64,000 bases of DNA from Roseburia sp. 1XD42-69 (GCF_003612565.1 NZ_RAZG01000012.1:1-64000), one strand, 5' to 3'; positions 1 through 7,570 are shown, counted from the stretch's first letter. Notes: generated from the letters alone by a model not told the origin. Translations and numbers: made by a program.

Positions 1-55
1 TCTCCTTTGCTCTTTCACTTGATAGTATAGGTTGTTCAACTTTTTCTGTCCACAC

Positions 56-901
56 TTATATACTAACACCATTTCTTGTTTCCAGGAACTGCGCCTCCTC
101 CGGTGGGATACCTATCTGCTGATATTTCATCCCTTCCTCAAGTACGGCAATCTTGTGGGCATTGGTCGTTCCACGATACACTGCATTCCAAGAATCTCTT
201 ACCTTTGCCGGGTCTTTCAACACACCCGGATGCTCCAACACACCACCGGGATTTGCACCATTAGCAAAAAAGCTGGCACCGTATTCCTCACAGGCCATTG
301 TCATACCTACAGCATTCCTTGCCATTGCAATAGGTGAGTAACCGATAAGACCATCAAATCCAAGTCCGGGAATATGAAGCACATCCTCCTGCCTTAAGAT
401 GATATCTCCCATCTTTTTCATGTTGGGATTCTCATCTGTATAACGGGAATACACATAATACAGCACTCCATTACTGTCCCTCTCCACACTCATCTTGTTT
501 GGAAGAAGCGGATACAGAGAAAGCACCTCGCCTTTCCCATTTCGTATGATTTGTGCATACGCATTTCCCCAAATTAAAAGATGACTCATCAGCGTTTCCC
601 TGAACACAAATGAAGTCATCTCCGGGTTTGGCTCATCATGGAGCAGCGTATAAAGCGGATGGTCGCAAACCATTTCCTTCCCACCGTCTTTGTATCTGTA
701 TACATGAATTGGAAGCGATGCAACCGCCTCTGACAAAATCCTCACACATGCGTAATCTGCCGTGGTCTGCATAGCAGTCATTTCATTGACACTCTTTCCG
801 CTGGTGCTTCGTCCGAAATTGAATGTATACTCACCATTGCTGTAATTCCGTACAGGCTTATCCCTCACCTGACCGAAACCAAACAAACTTTTTATTCCCA
901 T
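56..901 (-). CDS. Phage portal protein, HK97 family, truncated at the C-terminus
   Basis: This gene encodes the N-terminal 281 residues of a portal protein, the ring at the capsid vertex through which the terminase pumps DNA. The body matches the family: a variable N-terminus, then QTTADYACVRILSEAVASLP, a conserved DEPN..TSF..RE segment, WGNAYAQI and GYSPIAMAR. It stops right after EEAQFLETR, which in intact portals continues into the C-terminal half, so roughly 120 or more residues are missing (family usually about 400). A GAGAGG ribosome site precedes the ATG. It follows the terminase genes on the same strand but is separated from them by an oppositely oriented toxin-antitoxin locus. The family call is firm; the truncation is seen directly. 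Confidence 0.85.
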   Translation of the reverse strand: MGIKSLFGFGQVRDKPVRNYSNGEYTFNFGRSTSGKSVNEMTAMQTTADYACVRILSEAVASLPIHVYRYKDGGKEMVCDHPLYTLLHDEPNPEMTSFVFRETLMSHLLIWGNAYAQIIRNGKGEVLSLYPLLPNKMSVERDSNGVLYYVYSRYTDENPNMKKMGDIILRQEDVLHIPGLGFDGLIGYSPIAMARNAVGMTMACEEYGASFFANGANPGGVLEHPGVLKDPAKVRDSWNAVYRGTTNAHKIAVLEEGMKYQQIGIPPEEAQFLETRNGVSI

Positions 902-995
902 CTGCTATCCCTCTCTTTCTTTTTGTATCTGCCTGTGATAAAATCGAATCTATAAACATCGAAAAAAGTTCATAAAAATTTAGCAATTAAAGGCA

Positions 996-1024
996 TTGAT
1001 TTTTTGCTGTAAATTGCATATAAT
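996..1024 (+). promoter_or_regulatory. Promoter of the type III antitoxin RNA
   Basis: A -35 TTGATT (996-1001) and a perfect -10 TATAAT (1019-1024) are separated by 17 bp. Transcription would start near 1031, just at a small hairpin that precedes the antitoxin repeats. The strength of the -10 box fits the need for excess antitoxin RNA. Confidence 0.75.
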
Positions 1025-1030
1025 AAAAAC

Positions 1031-1122
1031 ACAGATAGAAATATCTGTGCAGCGGTTAGAGCGTCCAGTTAAAATGCTCGTTTAAAAGCGGTTAGATTGT
1101 CCAATTAAAACAATCGGTTAAC
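1031..1122 (+). ncRNA. toxI: Type III antitoxin RNA: 5' hairpin plus two 36-nt repeats
   Basis: Two contiguous 36-nt units at 1051-1086 and 1087-1122 share AGCGGTTAGA and a similar body; a third unit begins (AGCAG) before the terminator. Each unit can form a stem whose bases change in both arms: GAGCGT/ATGCTC in the first unit and GATTGT/ACAATC in the second. TTAA-type loop bases can pair with the 3' tail, giving a plausible H-type pseudoknot, as known for ToxI. A 7-bp hairpin with a GAAA loop (ACAGATA/TATCTGT, 1031-1048) sits at the predicted 5' end. The toxin directly follows. In this family ToxN cuts the RNA into repeats that then inhibit it. The RNA here is short (two full units; known ToxI and AntiQ have about three to five). 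Confidence 0.85.
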
Positions 1123-1126
1123 AGCA

Positions 1127-1154
1127 GTGGGTGGAGTAATCCACCCGCTTTTTT
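1127..1154 (+). terminator. Attenuating terminator between antitoxin and toxin
   Basis: The arms GTGGGTGG (1127-1134) and CCACCCGC (1141-1148) form an 8-bp stem with an AGTAAT loop, followed by six T. In type III loci this element sets a high antitoxin-to-toxin ratio by letting only some transcripts reach the toxin gene. Confidence 0.85.
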
Positions 1155-1171
1155 ACTTTTCAGGAGGCTTT

Positions 1172-1693
1172 ATGGATTGGTACGTTGTCGATAAAAAATA
1201 CATCAATTACCTGACACAGTTTGATTCCCGTGTCGGATATGTGGAATATGGGGAACGTTTGAAACTCCATGTGGGAATTCTTCTTACTATCGGAGATTTC
1301 CACTACTATGTCCCTATTTCCTCTGCAAAACCAAAACATCAGAAGATGTCCAACAGTCTGGATTTCCACAAACTCCAGGATGAATCCACCGGATATCTTT
1401 ATGCGGTATTAAATATCAATAATATGATTCCGGTTCCTGATAACTGTCTTACACAGTTAAAATATAATCAGGTAGAAAGCTTCCGTTCTTTCAGTAATGA
1501 AAAAGAAAAAACAGACTATGTCTACCTGCTCCAGAAAGAAAAAGCTCTAATTGACAATGTTCAAGACACTCTGCAAAACAAAGCCATGAAATTATATCAG
1601 AAATGCATTGCCAAGCCGGATTCTTCCCTTGCTACAAGATGCTGTAATTTCAAAATGTTGGAAGAAAAATGCAGTTCTTATTCCGATACATAA
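1172..1693 (+). CDS. toxN: Type III toxin, ToxN/AbiQ-family endoribonuclease
   Basis: The 173-residue protein matches ToxN (171 aa) and AbiQ in length and layout. It has an N-terminal Y..D.KYI.YL..FD.RV segment, the family's basic signature YYVPISSAKPKH near residue 50, then NINNMIPVP and a helical C-terminus. Members are sequence-specific endoribonucleases that kill or arrest phage-infected cells when the repeat RNA antitoxin is depleted. The ATG at 1172 is chosen because CAGGAGG (1161-1167) precedes it; the frame is open upstream to a GTG inside the terminator stem, which is unlikely to be used. The gene lies antisense to the flanking phage packaging genes, has its own promoter and looks like an inserted cargo cassette. 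Cys62-containing tails differ between members, so exact target specificity cannot be read. Confidence 0.88.
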   Translation: MDWYVVDKKYINYLTQFDSRVGYVEYGERLKLHVGILLTIGDFHYYVPISSAKPKHQKMSNSLDFHKLQDESTGYLYAVLNINNMIPVPDNCLTQLKYNQVESFRSFSNEKEKTDYVYLLQKEKALIDNVQDTLQNKAMKLYQKCIAKPDSSLATRCCNFKMLEEKCSSYSDT

Positions 1694-1711
1694 ACACAAC
1701 CATGATCCTTC

Positions 1712-1747
1712 AAACCTCTCCATCTGCCGGAGAGGTTTTCTTTCTTA
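1712..1747 (+). terminator. Terminator after toxN
   Basis: The 10-bp perfect arms AAACCTCTCC (1712-1721) and GGAGAGGTTT (1729-1738) are followed by TTCTTTCTT on the plus strand. On the minus strand the T-run is weak, so read-through from the terminase toward the portal is possible. Confidence 0.8.
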
Positions 1748-3292
1748 AAAAACAAGAATTCCCCTGCCATCATATACACTTCCCTCGCTACCCTGATTAC
1801 GGATTGCACGGTCAAGTGCCATGACGGTTGCTACTGCAGCATCAATTTTCTCTGTGGATTTTTCTTTATCCATTTTGATATTTCCGGCAGGGTCTTGTCT
1901 GACATACACGTTGTCCATCATCCAACGGAGAACCTTATGCCCACCGTGGGCAATTCGCTCCTCAAGTGTCAGCTTCATAAGTTCCTTCGTTGGCGGACTC
2001 ATATCCTTATACCCCTGCCCGAAAGGAACAACAGTAAATCCCATACCTTCCAAATCCTGCACCATCTGCGTTGCACCCCAACGGTCAAATGCAATTTCTT
2101 TTATATGGTACTTCGTTCCAAGTTCCTCTATAAATTTCTCTATAAAACCATAATGAATGACATTTCCTTCTGTAGTTTCAAGACACCCTTCTGCTGCCCA
2201 CACATCATAGGGAACATGATCCCTTCTGACACGGAGTCTCATGTTATCTTCCGGTATCCAGCAATATGGTAAAATGATGTATTTTTCTTCATCATTTCTT
2301 GGTGGAAATACAAGTACAAATGCAGTGATATCCGATGTACTCGAAAGGTCTAAACCGCCATAGCAGGTTCTTCCGATAAGTTCCTCCTCATTTACAGGGA
2401 ATGCACACGCATCCCATTTATCCATCTGCATCCAACGAGTGGACTGTTTTACCCATTGGTTTAATCGAAGCTGCCGGAAGATATTTTCTTCTGCTGCATT
2501 TTCCCTTGCACTGATGTAAGCATTTCGAACCTTTTCAATATCGATGGTTTTTCCAAGGGAAGGATTTGCTTTATACCATGTGGCTTCGCTCGTCCAGTCA
2601 TCCTCATCGGATGCACCATAAATCACGGGATAGAATGTCGGGTCAATTTTTCTGCCCTCTATAATGTCAACAGCTTTTTGGTGCTGTTCAAAGCAAATCG
2701 AATTTCTGTCTGTTCCGGCTGTAGTAATCAGAAAATATAAAGGCTGTGTTCTGGCATCACCTGAGCCTTTTGTCATAACGTCAAAAAGTTCTCTGTTCGG
2801 CTGTGCATGAAGTTCATCAAAAATAACAGCGTGTACGTTCAGACCATGCTTGGTATATGCTTCAGCTGATAACACCTGATAGAAGCTGTTGGTCGGTTTA
2901 TACACAAGCCTCTTAACCGACATCACTGGTTTAATTCTCTTTTTCAAAGCAGGACACTGATCCACCATATCCACAGCCACATCAAATACAATAGATGCCT
3001 GTTGGCGGTCGGAAGCACAGCCATACACTTCTGCTCCCCATTCCCCGTCACCGCAGGTCATATATAATGCAATGGCAGCCTCCAGTTCCGACTTTCCATT
3101 TTTCTTCGGAATCTCACAGTAGCAGGTATTGTACTGCCTGTAGCCATTTTCCTTAACCGTACCGAATAGTGTGCGGATAATCTCATCCTGCCAGGAAAGA
3201 AGTTCAAACGGAACTCCCCTCCATTTTCCTTTGGTGTGCTTCAGACAATTGATAAAGTTGACCGCATGATCCGCTTTTGTCACATCATACAT
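1745..3292 (-). CDS. Phage terminase large subunit (Terminase_1 family)
   Basis: This is the ATPase-nuclease motor that packages phage DNA. The 515-residue protein has an N-terminal WQDEIIRTLFG segment and a Walker A-like EIPKKNGKSELEAA near residue 62. A Walker B VHAVIFDELHAQ lies near residue 150, with ITTAG coupling motif downstream. The C-terminal RNase H-like nuclease carries GGLDLSSTSDITAF and a late AFDRWGA segment. Length is normal and no motif is broken. The start ATG overlaps the small-subunit stop as TAATG, indicating translational coupling. Downstream the portal should follow at once, but about 840 bp carrying the ToxIN locus intervene. Prophage remnant or module is inferred; the enzyme family is clear. 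Confidence 0.92.
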   Translation of the reverse strand: MYDVTKADHAVNFINCLKHTKGKWRGVPFELLSWQDEIIRTLFGTVKENGYRQYNTCYCEIPKKNGKSELEAAIALYMTCGDGEWGAEVYGCASDRQQASIVFDVAVDMVDQCPALKKRIKPVMSVKRLVYKPTNSFYQVLSAEAYTKHGLNVHAVIFDELHAQPNRELFDVMTKGSGDARTQPLYFLITTAGTDRNSICFEQHQKAVDIIEGRKIDPTFYPVIYGASDEDDWTSEATWYKANPSLGKTIDIEKVRNAYISARENAAEENIFRQLRLNQWVKQSTRWMQMDKWDACAFPVNEEELIGRTCYGGLDLSSTSDITAFVLVFPPRNDEEKYIILPYCWIPEDNMRLRVRRDHVPYDVWAAEGCLETTEGNVIHYGFIEKFIEELGTKYHIKEIAFDRWGATQMVQDLEGMGFTVVPFGQGYKDMSPPTKELMKLTLEERIAHGGHKVLRWMMDNVYVRQDPAGNIKMDKEKSTEKIDAAVATVMALDRAIRNQGSEGSVYDGRGILVF

Positions 3293-3771
3293 TATCTGCC
3301 ACCTCCCTTAATCAAGAGAAGTTCCATCGCATCACTTTCTTTGTCCTCAGCTGTATCTGCAACAATTCTGCTTCTCGCAGAAGGAGTAAGTCCGAACTGC
3401 TCACAAAATTTTTTCATAATCTTAAGATAGGTCTGTGCAATGGATACCTGTGGCACCTGCTGCCAGTAGCCACTAGGAGTCTTCACAATCGTTCCATGCT
3501 GCGTGATAAATTCCTCTGCTTCTTTCCACCTCGCATATGCCTGACAGTATCCGGCAAAGGCAGCCATATCAATCTCCGTGAGAATCCCCAACTGCTCCAG
3601 TTGCTTGCTCATCCTCTTCCATTCTTTTTTCGCTTCATCCTCAAGCCATGACGGACAGCGTGGTGCTTTCTTTTCAGGCTTCGGTTCGGCCGTATTAAGG
3701 CTTCTCTTGCCCGGATTGCCCTCCAACACCTTTACTGCCGTTGGCTTTGGCTTACGTCCTCTCTGTGCCAC
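3292..3771 (-). CDS. Phage terminase small subunit, P27 family
   Basis: The small terminase recognises the packaging start on phage DNA and loads the large subunit. The 159-residue product begins MAQRGRKPKPTAVKVLEGNP, the characteristic P27 N-terminus, followed by PKCP-like PRCPSWL, a helical middle and SIAQTYLKIMKKFCEQFGLTPSAR. The GTG at 3771 is preferred because GGAGG lies eight bases upstream and the family starts M-A-Q-R-G-R-K-P; an in-frame GTG three codons earlier overlaps the ribosome site. The stop overlaps the large-subunit ATG. A terminator-like hairpin separates it from the upstream DUF5049-like gene. Confidence 0.9.
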   Translation of the reverse strand: MAQRGRKPKPTAVKVLEGNPGKRSLNTAEPKPEKKAPRCPSWLEDEAKKEWKRMSKQLEQLGILTEIDMAAFAGYCQAYARWKEAEEFITQHGTIVKTPSGYWQQVPQVSIAQTYLKIMKKFCEQFGLTPSARSRIVADTAEDKESDAMELLLIKGGGR

Positions 3772-3797
3772 TGTCCTCACCTCCGTTTCATGGCATC

Positions 3798-3824
3798 AAA
3801 AAAGGACTCCCGTAGGAATCCTTT
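3798..3824 (-). terminator. Hairpin with T-run between the DUF5049-like gene and small terminase
   Basis: AAAGGACTCC (3801-3810), loop CGTA and GGAATCCTTT (3815-3824) form a stem with one mismatch. Read on the minus strand it is followed by TTTTTT, as in an intrinsic terminator. It would separate early-type from packaging transcription. Confidence 0.6.
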
Positions 3825-3835
3825 ACTGTATAAAT

Positions 3836-4012
3836 TTAACACTCGCCTGTTAGTATAAATTTTGCATAATCTCCCTTGTGTTCCTCAATAAAAACCACAA
3901 GTTCATAAAACTTCATCTCTTTTGCAATTACCTGAACCATATTCGTGTCAAACATATTGGTTCGCCCCGTAGCCCTGACAGCAAGTATCTGCTCCTTTAT
4001 TTTTTCTGTCAT
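3836..4012 (-). CDS. Small phage protein, DUF5049-like
   Basis: A 58-residue reading frame starts MTEKIKEQILAVRATGRTNM, continues FDTNMVQVIAKEMKFYELVV and ends FILTGEC. From memory this is the pattern of DUF5049 proteins, short phage proteins of unknown function encoded just before terminase genes; a profile search was not possible. An ACGGAG ribosome site precedes the ATG. It overlaps by 65 nt, in another frame, the 3' end of the neighbouring membrane-protein gene. That suggests the neighbour was joined to phage DNA by recombination near 4013-4040 and borrows its last 20 or so codons from this gene. The position directly before the small terminase supports the call. Confidence 0.72.
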   Translation of the reverse strand: MTEKIKEQILAVRATGRTNMFDTNMVQVIAKEMKFYELVVFIEEHKGDYAKFILTGEC

Positions 4013-4796
4013 CAGTCTCCGTCAGTTCCTGGCAGTCTTCTGGAAGCGGTTCTATTCTCCAATACTGTCTCAAACTTGCATGTGCAATCACATATTCATA
4101 TGCGTAGATAAAATACCCTTTTTCAGTAAGTTTAACTTCAGCCACATTACTTACCGAAGTTCCCTGTATTTCAGGCACTCCACCTTCCTTCCAACGAACG
4201 CCTATATAATAAGTCTGCAACTCACCTTTCCGGTAAATAAAAGTAACTGCTCCAATCAGTCCATCTCTATGCACTTCAAATACCGTAACCATCGAGTCCT
4301 GTCCATTCAAGTAATCTGCGTAAAACGCTTCAATTGCTTCATGATTTTGCATAGCATTATCTTCTTCAACACTTACTAAACCGCTTCTGCCCAATTGTTC
4401 CACCACGGCTTTCCTCTGCTCGTTGGTAAATTCGTTAATACCGGAAGAGTAGCTTGGTGCATCTGCAATTACAATATCCTTATAGATTTCTCTGACCGAT
4501 TCTGCTGCTGACAAAACCGTACTCTGCAACTGCTCCTTCTCCTCTTCTGAAAGGAGGTCATCGCTGGCTTGCGGAATGAACCAATATGCTGACTCTGTAG
4601 AAGTTTCCGCATTCTCGGCTTCTTCTGTTTCTGCTTCGCTATTTTCGATTTCTACAGGTGGCTCCCATACTTCTTCTGCCATCTTTTGCTTTTCTGCATG
4701 CTGTTTTCCCCAACAGAACACTCCTGCTATCACGAAAAACAACAGCAGCAAAATCGGAAGTCCACATCTTCTAAGCAGCCATTTCACATCTTCCAT
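3948..4796 (-). CDS. Membrane-anchored protein of unknown function, probable hybrid C-terminus
   Basis: The 282-residue product starts MEDVKWLLRRCG and has one transmembrane helix at about residues 11-30. A Glu-rich linker (EIENSEAETEEAENAETSTE) follows, then a mixed alpha/beta extracytoplasmic domain that I do not recognise. The ATG at 4796 overlaps the upstream stop as TAATG with GGAGG before it, so the two genes are coupled. The last residues (about DRKNKGADTCCQGYGANQYV) are read from the DUF5049-like gene in a shifted frame and are probably not native. It resembles the upstream lipoprotein in overall plan, with YIYA-type strands near the end, so the pair may act together at the cell surface. 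Function unknown. Confidence 0.7.
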   Translation of the reverse strand: MEDVKWLLRRCGLPILLLLFFVIAGVFCWGKQHAEKQKMAEEVWEPPVEIENSEAETEEAENAETSTESAYWFIPQASDDLLSEEEKEQLQSTVLSAAESVREIYKDIVIADAPSYSSGINEFTNEQRKAVVEQLGRSGLVSVEEDNAMQNHEAIEAFYADYLNGQDSMVTVFEVHRDGLIGAVTFIYRKGELQTYYIGVRWKEGGVPEIQGTSVSNVAEVKLTEKGYFIYAYEYVIAHASLRQYWRIEPLPEDCQELTETDDRKNKGADTCCQGYGANQYV

Positions 4797-6031
4797 TATT
4801 CGCCTCCGTACAATTCTTCCCATTCTTCTAACGTCAACCGTGGCGTATGCCAAGTTTCTCTGTAGTTGTTTTCAGATGGTATAATTCGGTTAGATACATA
4901 TTGTACTCCTCCGTCCTCTAACGGGCGGACCACAACCTCATGAGCATATACCTTGGAATCACCTGCATAAGGGAATACTACATTAGCTGTAAGTGTAATT
5001 GTCCCATCGCTGTTTTCTGTAAAACCGACTATCTCTGAATATGGATATTCCGGGTATTCTACTTCTTCGAAACCTCTCGGCTTATATTCATAAGTCGAAT
5101 CCACCGAATCATAGACCGTTTTGGATTGTAGCGTTTCGCTATCGATATTGAAATATTTCATAATAACACTTTCGAATTCCTCTTTTGGAATCTGATAAAC
5201 TGCACTGACTGATAAGTTGTCATCAGCAACATAAGGAACATACTGACCGTTTACTTTTGGATAAAGAATGTCATACATATCATAGAAATTCAAATCTCCA
5301 AAATCATCCTCGCTCCAATCTACAATGAACATATTATTCTGTTCAAAGCTGATTGGGCGGAGGTATTTCCGACTCAACACCCTATATGTTTCATCCAATG
5401 GCTGTACTCGTAATGCGGTATGCTCCTCTGCCCCACTCAACGTAAGAACATACAATTCTTCTGAAAACCAGACACCGGAAAACATCAGGTAACCTTCTTC
5501 TGTATAATTCCAATACTCCGCTTGATAGTTTCCTATAACCTCTCTTTTCATATTTCCATTTTCATACTTGTAATAGCTTCTGACCACATCTACATTTCCG
5601 TCTTTTGTGTGCAAATCGTATTTTACAAATCCGCCCAAATAGCTGACTTCAAGAATCGTTATTTCTGCTTCCTCCTGTGCATCCACCTTTTCGCAGAATT
5701 CCACTACCTTCTCTGGTTCCGTCATGTTAATTTGATTTCTGCTGTCAACAGCCGGATATCCATTTTCTCCAAGGCGATTAACAATACTTCGAATCATTTC
5801 CAAATCAGCTATCTTATTTTGTTCTGCTGCTTCTTTATAAAGATCCACACAGATTTCTATAATTTCTTCCGCATTCTCCTGAGAATTTTCTGTTGCCTCC
5901 TGAACCTCAATGAAGGGATCATCAACCTGTATTTCTTCCGGGGGCATATCACTGCACCCCGAAATGGTATAACTCAGAAGTATTTGTATCATGCATAGTC
6001 TCATTCCCATGCCTCTCCTTTTTTCTTTCAT
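4796..6031 (-). CDS. Putative lipoprotein of unknown function
   Basis: The 411-residue product begins MKEKRRGMGMRLCMIQILLS and reaches a weak lipobox TISGCSD at about residue 25, so it is probably a lipid-anchored extracellular protein. The body is acidic, rich in Tyr and Glu, and contains no catalytic motif I can name; it recalls DUF6070-type lipoproteins of Lachnospiraceae, but that is memory only. The ATG at 6031 follows CGGAGG by six bases; the frame is open upstream to 6139 without a ribosome site. It is co-transcribed with the membrane-anchored protein that follows by TAATG overlap. Its position between a phage fragment and an rlmD-linked element marks it as accessory. Confidence 0.68.
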   Translation of the reverse strand: MKEKRRGMGMRLCMIQILLSYTISGCSDMPPEEIQVDDPFIEVQEATENSQENAEEIIEICVDLYKEAAEQNKIADLEMIRSIVNRLGENGYPAVDSRNQINMTEPEKVVEFCEKVDAQEEAEITILEVSYLGGFVKYDLHTKDGNVDVVRSYYKYENGNMKREVIGNYQAEYWNYTEEGYLMFSGVWFSEELYVLTLSGAEEHTALRVQPLDETYRVLSRKYLRPISFEQNNMFIVDWSEDDFGDLNFYDMYDILYPKVNGQYVPYVADDNLSVSAVYQIPKEEFESVIMKYFNIDSETLQSKTVYDSVDSTYEYKPRGFEEVEYPEYPYSEIVGFTENSDGTITLTANVVFPYAGDSKVYAHEVVVRPLEDGGVQYVSNRIIPSENNYRETWHTPRLTLEEWEELYGGE

Positions 6032-6195
6032 ATAGACCTCCGTTCTTTTTTCTAATATGGTAATATCCTGATTTTCAATGTACAGCACTTTAATTATTAC
6101 ATTTGTAAGATTTTTGGGTAAAAAAATTTTCTCCAACAATACAATATACTCTCTTGAATATTACACCCGTAAGATTTAGAAGTCAAGTTATCTTT

Positions 6196-6263
6196 ATATA
6201 AAAAGGCTTCTGCCAGAAGGTATCATACATTTTCGCAAAAGTAATACCTTTTAGCAAAAGCCT
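6196..6263 (-). terminator. Long imperfect hairpin with T-run
   Basis: Two 20-nt arms at 6204-6223 and 6244-6263 match at 17 positions; all three differences are transitions. On the minus strand the stem is followed by TTTTTATAT, the form of an intrinsic terminator for transcripts coming from the gene at 6532-7368 or from the rlmD side. No transposase is near, so it is not taken as an IS end. The rest of 6032-6378 shows no gene. Confidence 0.6.
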
Positions 6264-6378
6264 ATTATTCAGCAAGGTTTCAAACCACCCCACTGTTTCA
6301 ATATTCAAATGTTTCATTCAAAAGACCAGAAAACACACGTCCATTATCTTTCTTTATTATCCCACAAACCGCAGAAAA

Positions 6379-6444
6379 TCAAGGTTTCCTCGAAAGCAGA
6401 CAAACAGTCTCAATATTCCCTTGAACTTTGATTTTATACTGCAT
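6379..6444 (-). repeat. Diverged copy of the rlmD 3' end (attachment-site-like)
   Basis: Read on the minus strand this stretch encodes MQYKIKVQGNIETVCLLSRK then P and stop. The real rlmD gene ends HVETVCLLSRKAQ. Over 36 nt (6382-6417 versus 7577-7612) 26 bases agree, and most differences are silent or conservative. A minimal frame with its own ATG that restores the RlmD tail is what integrative elements leave when they insert at the 3' end of this gene. It is preceded by a TGCATA/TATGCA hairpin (6440-6458). The interval between the two copies is about 1.2 kb. Confidence 0.7.
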
Positions 6445-6531
6445 AGCGAAAGTATGCAATGGGTTTTCAAAGTGGGGTAATAGTTTTATCCCCATTTTAC
6501 AACATTCCTCACGCTACGTTTCTATGTATAT

Positions 6532-7368
6532 CTACTTAATCTGCAATAACAACGGCAACAATGCAATTCCTACATCAACACCTTTATCAGCAATCCATTT
6601 AACAATTCCTTTTGCATTTTCCCACTTTTTTGATTTGCGGTCTGGAGATTTAACGATTTTTTCTAATTCGTTAATCTTATTCAAAATCTCTTCTATTTCG
6701 GTATCTGGCAACGCCGACATATTCTCAATTTCTTTTCTTACATCACTAAAGGAAATATTAATATCAACTTTGTTTTCATTTGTATTTGTTATCTGTACCA
6801 TTGGAACGCTCTGAGGAATTGTTTCCATAAGTGCCGGATATCCCAATGCTTTAAAAGTCAGCATTTTATTATAAATTTGTCTTAAGTCATAAAACAGTTC
6901 TTGTCCGGCCACTTCATCATAAATTCCAATCACTTCCTCATATCCATATAATCCTGCATTAAGCTTTGGAACATATGCTTCATACTTTGCAGTTACATCT
7001 TTATACAATTGCTGTTTAGCGATTTCAGGTGTCACCTCATTTGCAGAATCGGATATAGCTTGTTTTAAAGATTCCAAATCTTCTTCATACATAGATTTAA
7101 AATCAAATAAAGGATCTTTTTCTTTATCTGTCGCAATAATCAATTCTAATTTTTCTTTGATAGCATTTAATTCTGGTCTGTAATTCAGCGCACTACCAAC
7201 AGCACATGCTTTCCCTGATGTCGGTATATCCTTCCCAAAATCTTCAAATATACCGTTGTATTTTGCAATTAGTGCCTGATATAAACTATGCGTACCATTG
7301 CTTGATGCTTGAGCATCTTCGCATCGTTTTATATCAGTTCTCATTATCTCCAATAACTCAGTAGTCAC
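6532..7368 (-). CDS. Orphan accessory protein of unknown function in the rlmD-linked island
   Basis: The 278-residue protein starts at a GTG with AGGAGG seven bases upstream. Residues 1-190 are mostly helical with no motif I recognise. The C-terminal part has a strand NKVDINISFSDV, an acidic coiled-coil-like helix (EIEEILNKINELEKIV), a basic patch SPDRKSKKWENAKG, and a hydrophobic tail WIADKGVDVGIALLPLLLQI that could insert in a membrane. I associate this tail arrangement with unnamed proteins of defence and mobile loci, but that is recall without a search. It is the only gene between the two rlmD 3'-end copies and is AT-rich beside its neighbours, so horizontal acquisition is likely. A role in phage defence is a guess. 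Confidence 0.65.
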   Translation of the reverse strand: MTTELLEIMRTDIKRCEDAQASSNGTHSLYQALIAKYNGIFEDFGKDIPTSGKACAVGSALNYRPELNAIKEKLELIIATDKEKDPLFDFKSMYEEDLESLKQAISDSANEVTPEIAKQQLYKDVTAKYEAYVPKLNAGLYGYEEVIGIYDEVAGQELFYDLRQIYNKMLTFKALGYPALMETIPQSVPMVQITNTNENKVDINISFSDVRKEIENMSALPDTEIEEILNKINELEKIVKSPDRKSKKWENAKGIVKWIADKGVDVGIALLPLLLQIK

Positions 7369-7570
7369 TCTATTTCCTCCTATGCTACATTACCAAATAA
7401 TTTTATTAATCTGTCCTTCATTTCTTTTTCGAAAAAGTATCCTTTCGCCAAAATGTATATCTCCCATTTCTAAAAGCCTATCCCCTGGGGTAAACATCCG
7501 GTTATATCATCACTCTACGGAAACAGAAACACACATCTATTTTATTTCCAAAATGGCGAAATCCTTTGAT

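Noticed and set aside
1051-1122. CRISPR array
   Set aside because: The 36-nt units are directly contiguous with no spacers, number only two, and sit before a ToxN-like gene with a terminator between.
1127-1171. Upstream GTG start for the toxin
   Set aside because: It lies inside the terminator stem and lacks a ribosome site; the ATG at 1172 follows CAGGAGG.
6204-6263. Terminal inverted repeats of an insertion sequence or MITE
   Set aside because: The arms are only 20 nt apart, no target duplication was seen, and the minus-strand T-run fits a terminator.
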